This document shows, one piece after another, positions 14,196-14,629 of a stretch of DNA of 14,629 nucleotides; within the stretch, counting starts at the first letter, position 1, and every line of letters starts with the position of its first letter. A model generated the notes under the pieces. That model saw nothing but the letters and a program-made list of their open reading frames with translations, was not told where the DNA came from and did no database searches. The translations under genes and the position numbers were made by a program. This DNA comes from Collinsella sp. (GTDB lineage: Bacteria > Actinomycetota > Coriobacteriia > Coriobacteriales > Coriobacteriaceae). The stretch lies in NCBI GenBank assembly GCA_019425005.1, contig JAHYYK010000044.1, positions 369 to 14,997 on the forward strand, in the 5' to 3' direction.

Positions 14196-14624
14196 GTGGT
14201 CGCGCTCGCGCTGGACATAGGGGAGACCAGGATCGGCATCGCCGTCTCGAGCCGTGATGGCAAGATGGCGATGCCCGTCAAGGTGCTTCCGACCGCTGAG
14301 GTTACCGGTATGGCCAAGACGTTCCGTTACCTGGTCGAGGACTATGAGCCCGATATCCTGGTAAGCGGACGTCCCTTGACCATGGCCGGTGAGCCCGGCC
14401 CCCAGGCCGAGCGCGTTGCCGCCGTGGCCCAAAAGATTGCCGACGAGCTCGAACTTCCGCTGGAGTTTGAGGATGAGCGTCTGTCCTCGCAGGAGGCCAA
14501 GCGAATCCTGCGAGAGCAGGGGCTCAACGAAAAGCAGATGAGGGGCAAGATTGACATGATCGCAGCCAGCCTGTTCTTGCAGACGTGGCTCGATCGTAAA
14601 AACGAGGAGGTTCAGCATGCCTAG
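14196..14624 (+). CDS. ruvX: YqgF/RuvX-family nuclease (putative Holliday junction resolvase)
   Basis: This RNase H-fold nuclease family is implicated in Holliday-junction resolution and in pre-16S rRNA 5' maturation. The 142-aa protein is full length and has the family signatures: ALDIGETRIGIAV with D7, VSGRPLTMAGEPGPQAERV, EDERLSS and KIDMIAASLFLQTWLD, supplying the acidic catalytic residues. The start is GTG at 14196, 9 nt after the alaS stop; it has no strong ribosome binding site, which fits translational coupling. Its end overlaps the next start by 8 nt. The order alaS-ruvX is conserved in many Gram-positive genomes. Confidence 0.93.
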   Translation: MVALALDIGETRIGIAVSSRDGKMAMPVKVLPTAEVTGMAKTFRYLVEDYEPDILVSGRPLTMAGEPGPQAERVAAVAQKIADELELPLEFEDERLSSQEAKRILREQGLNEKQMRGKIDMIAASLFLQTWLDRKNEEVQHA

Positions 14625-14629
14625 CGCTT
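14617..14629 (+). CDS. Start of the next gene (partial; position suggests mltG)
   Basis: ATG at 14617 is preceded by GAGGAGG (14604-14610) at 6-nt spacing and overlaps the ruvX stop by 8 nt. Only four codons (MPSA) are visible, so the product cannot be identified. In related genomes ruvX is usually followed by mltG, the endolytic murein transglycosylase; this is a guess from gene order alone. Confidence 0.55.

Overview
The window looks like chromosomal DNA from a GC-rich anaerobic actinobacterium. Codon use, gene order and protein sequences suggest class Coriobacteriia, probably Collinsella or a close relative; this is inferred from the look of the proteins, with no database search. All chromosomal genes but one read rightward, and most are housekeeping.

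Region 1 (1-1684) holds a complete IS110-family, IS1111-type insertion sequence with its transposase on the minus strand (337-1458). It has 14-bp subterminal inverted repeats, a short upstream non-coding end and a long (about 275 bp) downstream one. The long end folds into two consecutive stem / internal-loop / hairpin units, the architecture of a bridge RNA (seekRNA). The two arms of the first internal loop match the two chromosomal flanks of this very insertion (7 nt on one side; 6 nt plus a wobble-extended run of 8 on the other). The second loop partly matches the element ends. This is the most interesting part of the window. The element sits about 100 bp upstream of lspA.

Region 2 (1685-6422) holds lspA (signal peptidase II) overlapping an RluD-type pseudouridine synthase, then a membrane GT2 glycosyltransferase closed by a strong bidirectional terminator. 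A small A24 prepilin-peptidase-like protein follows whose best ribosome binding site points to a non-canonical ATA or ATC start. An HD-domain dGTPase-like protein ends the region.

Region 3 (6483-11088) holds rarA (AAA+ replication/recombination ATPase), then a tightly coupled four-gene operon with overlaps of 1-4 nt or a 1-nt gap. The operon encodes a membrane-anchored DUF948-like protein, a degenerate RsbW-like anti-sigma protein, a SigB/SigF-type sigma factor and an AI-2E/PerM-family membrane protein. It resembles a stress-response partner-switching module, but no anti-anti-sigma factor is present and the anti-sigma protein lacks the usual ATP-binding residues.

Region 4 (11089-14629) holds a small AT-rich minus-strand orphan membrane protein, a terminator, then alaS, ruvX and the first codons of a further gene (position suggests mltG). 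The alaS-ruvX-mltG order is common in Gram-positive genomes and couples alanyl-tRNA synthesis with a YqgF-family nuclease.
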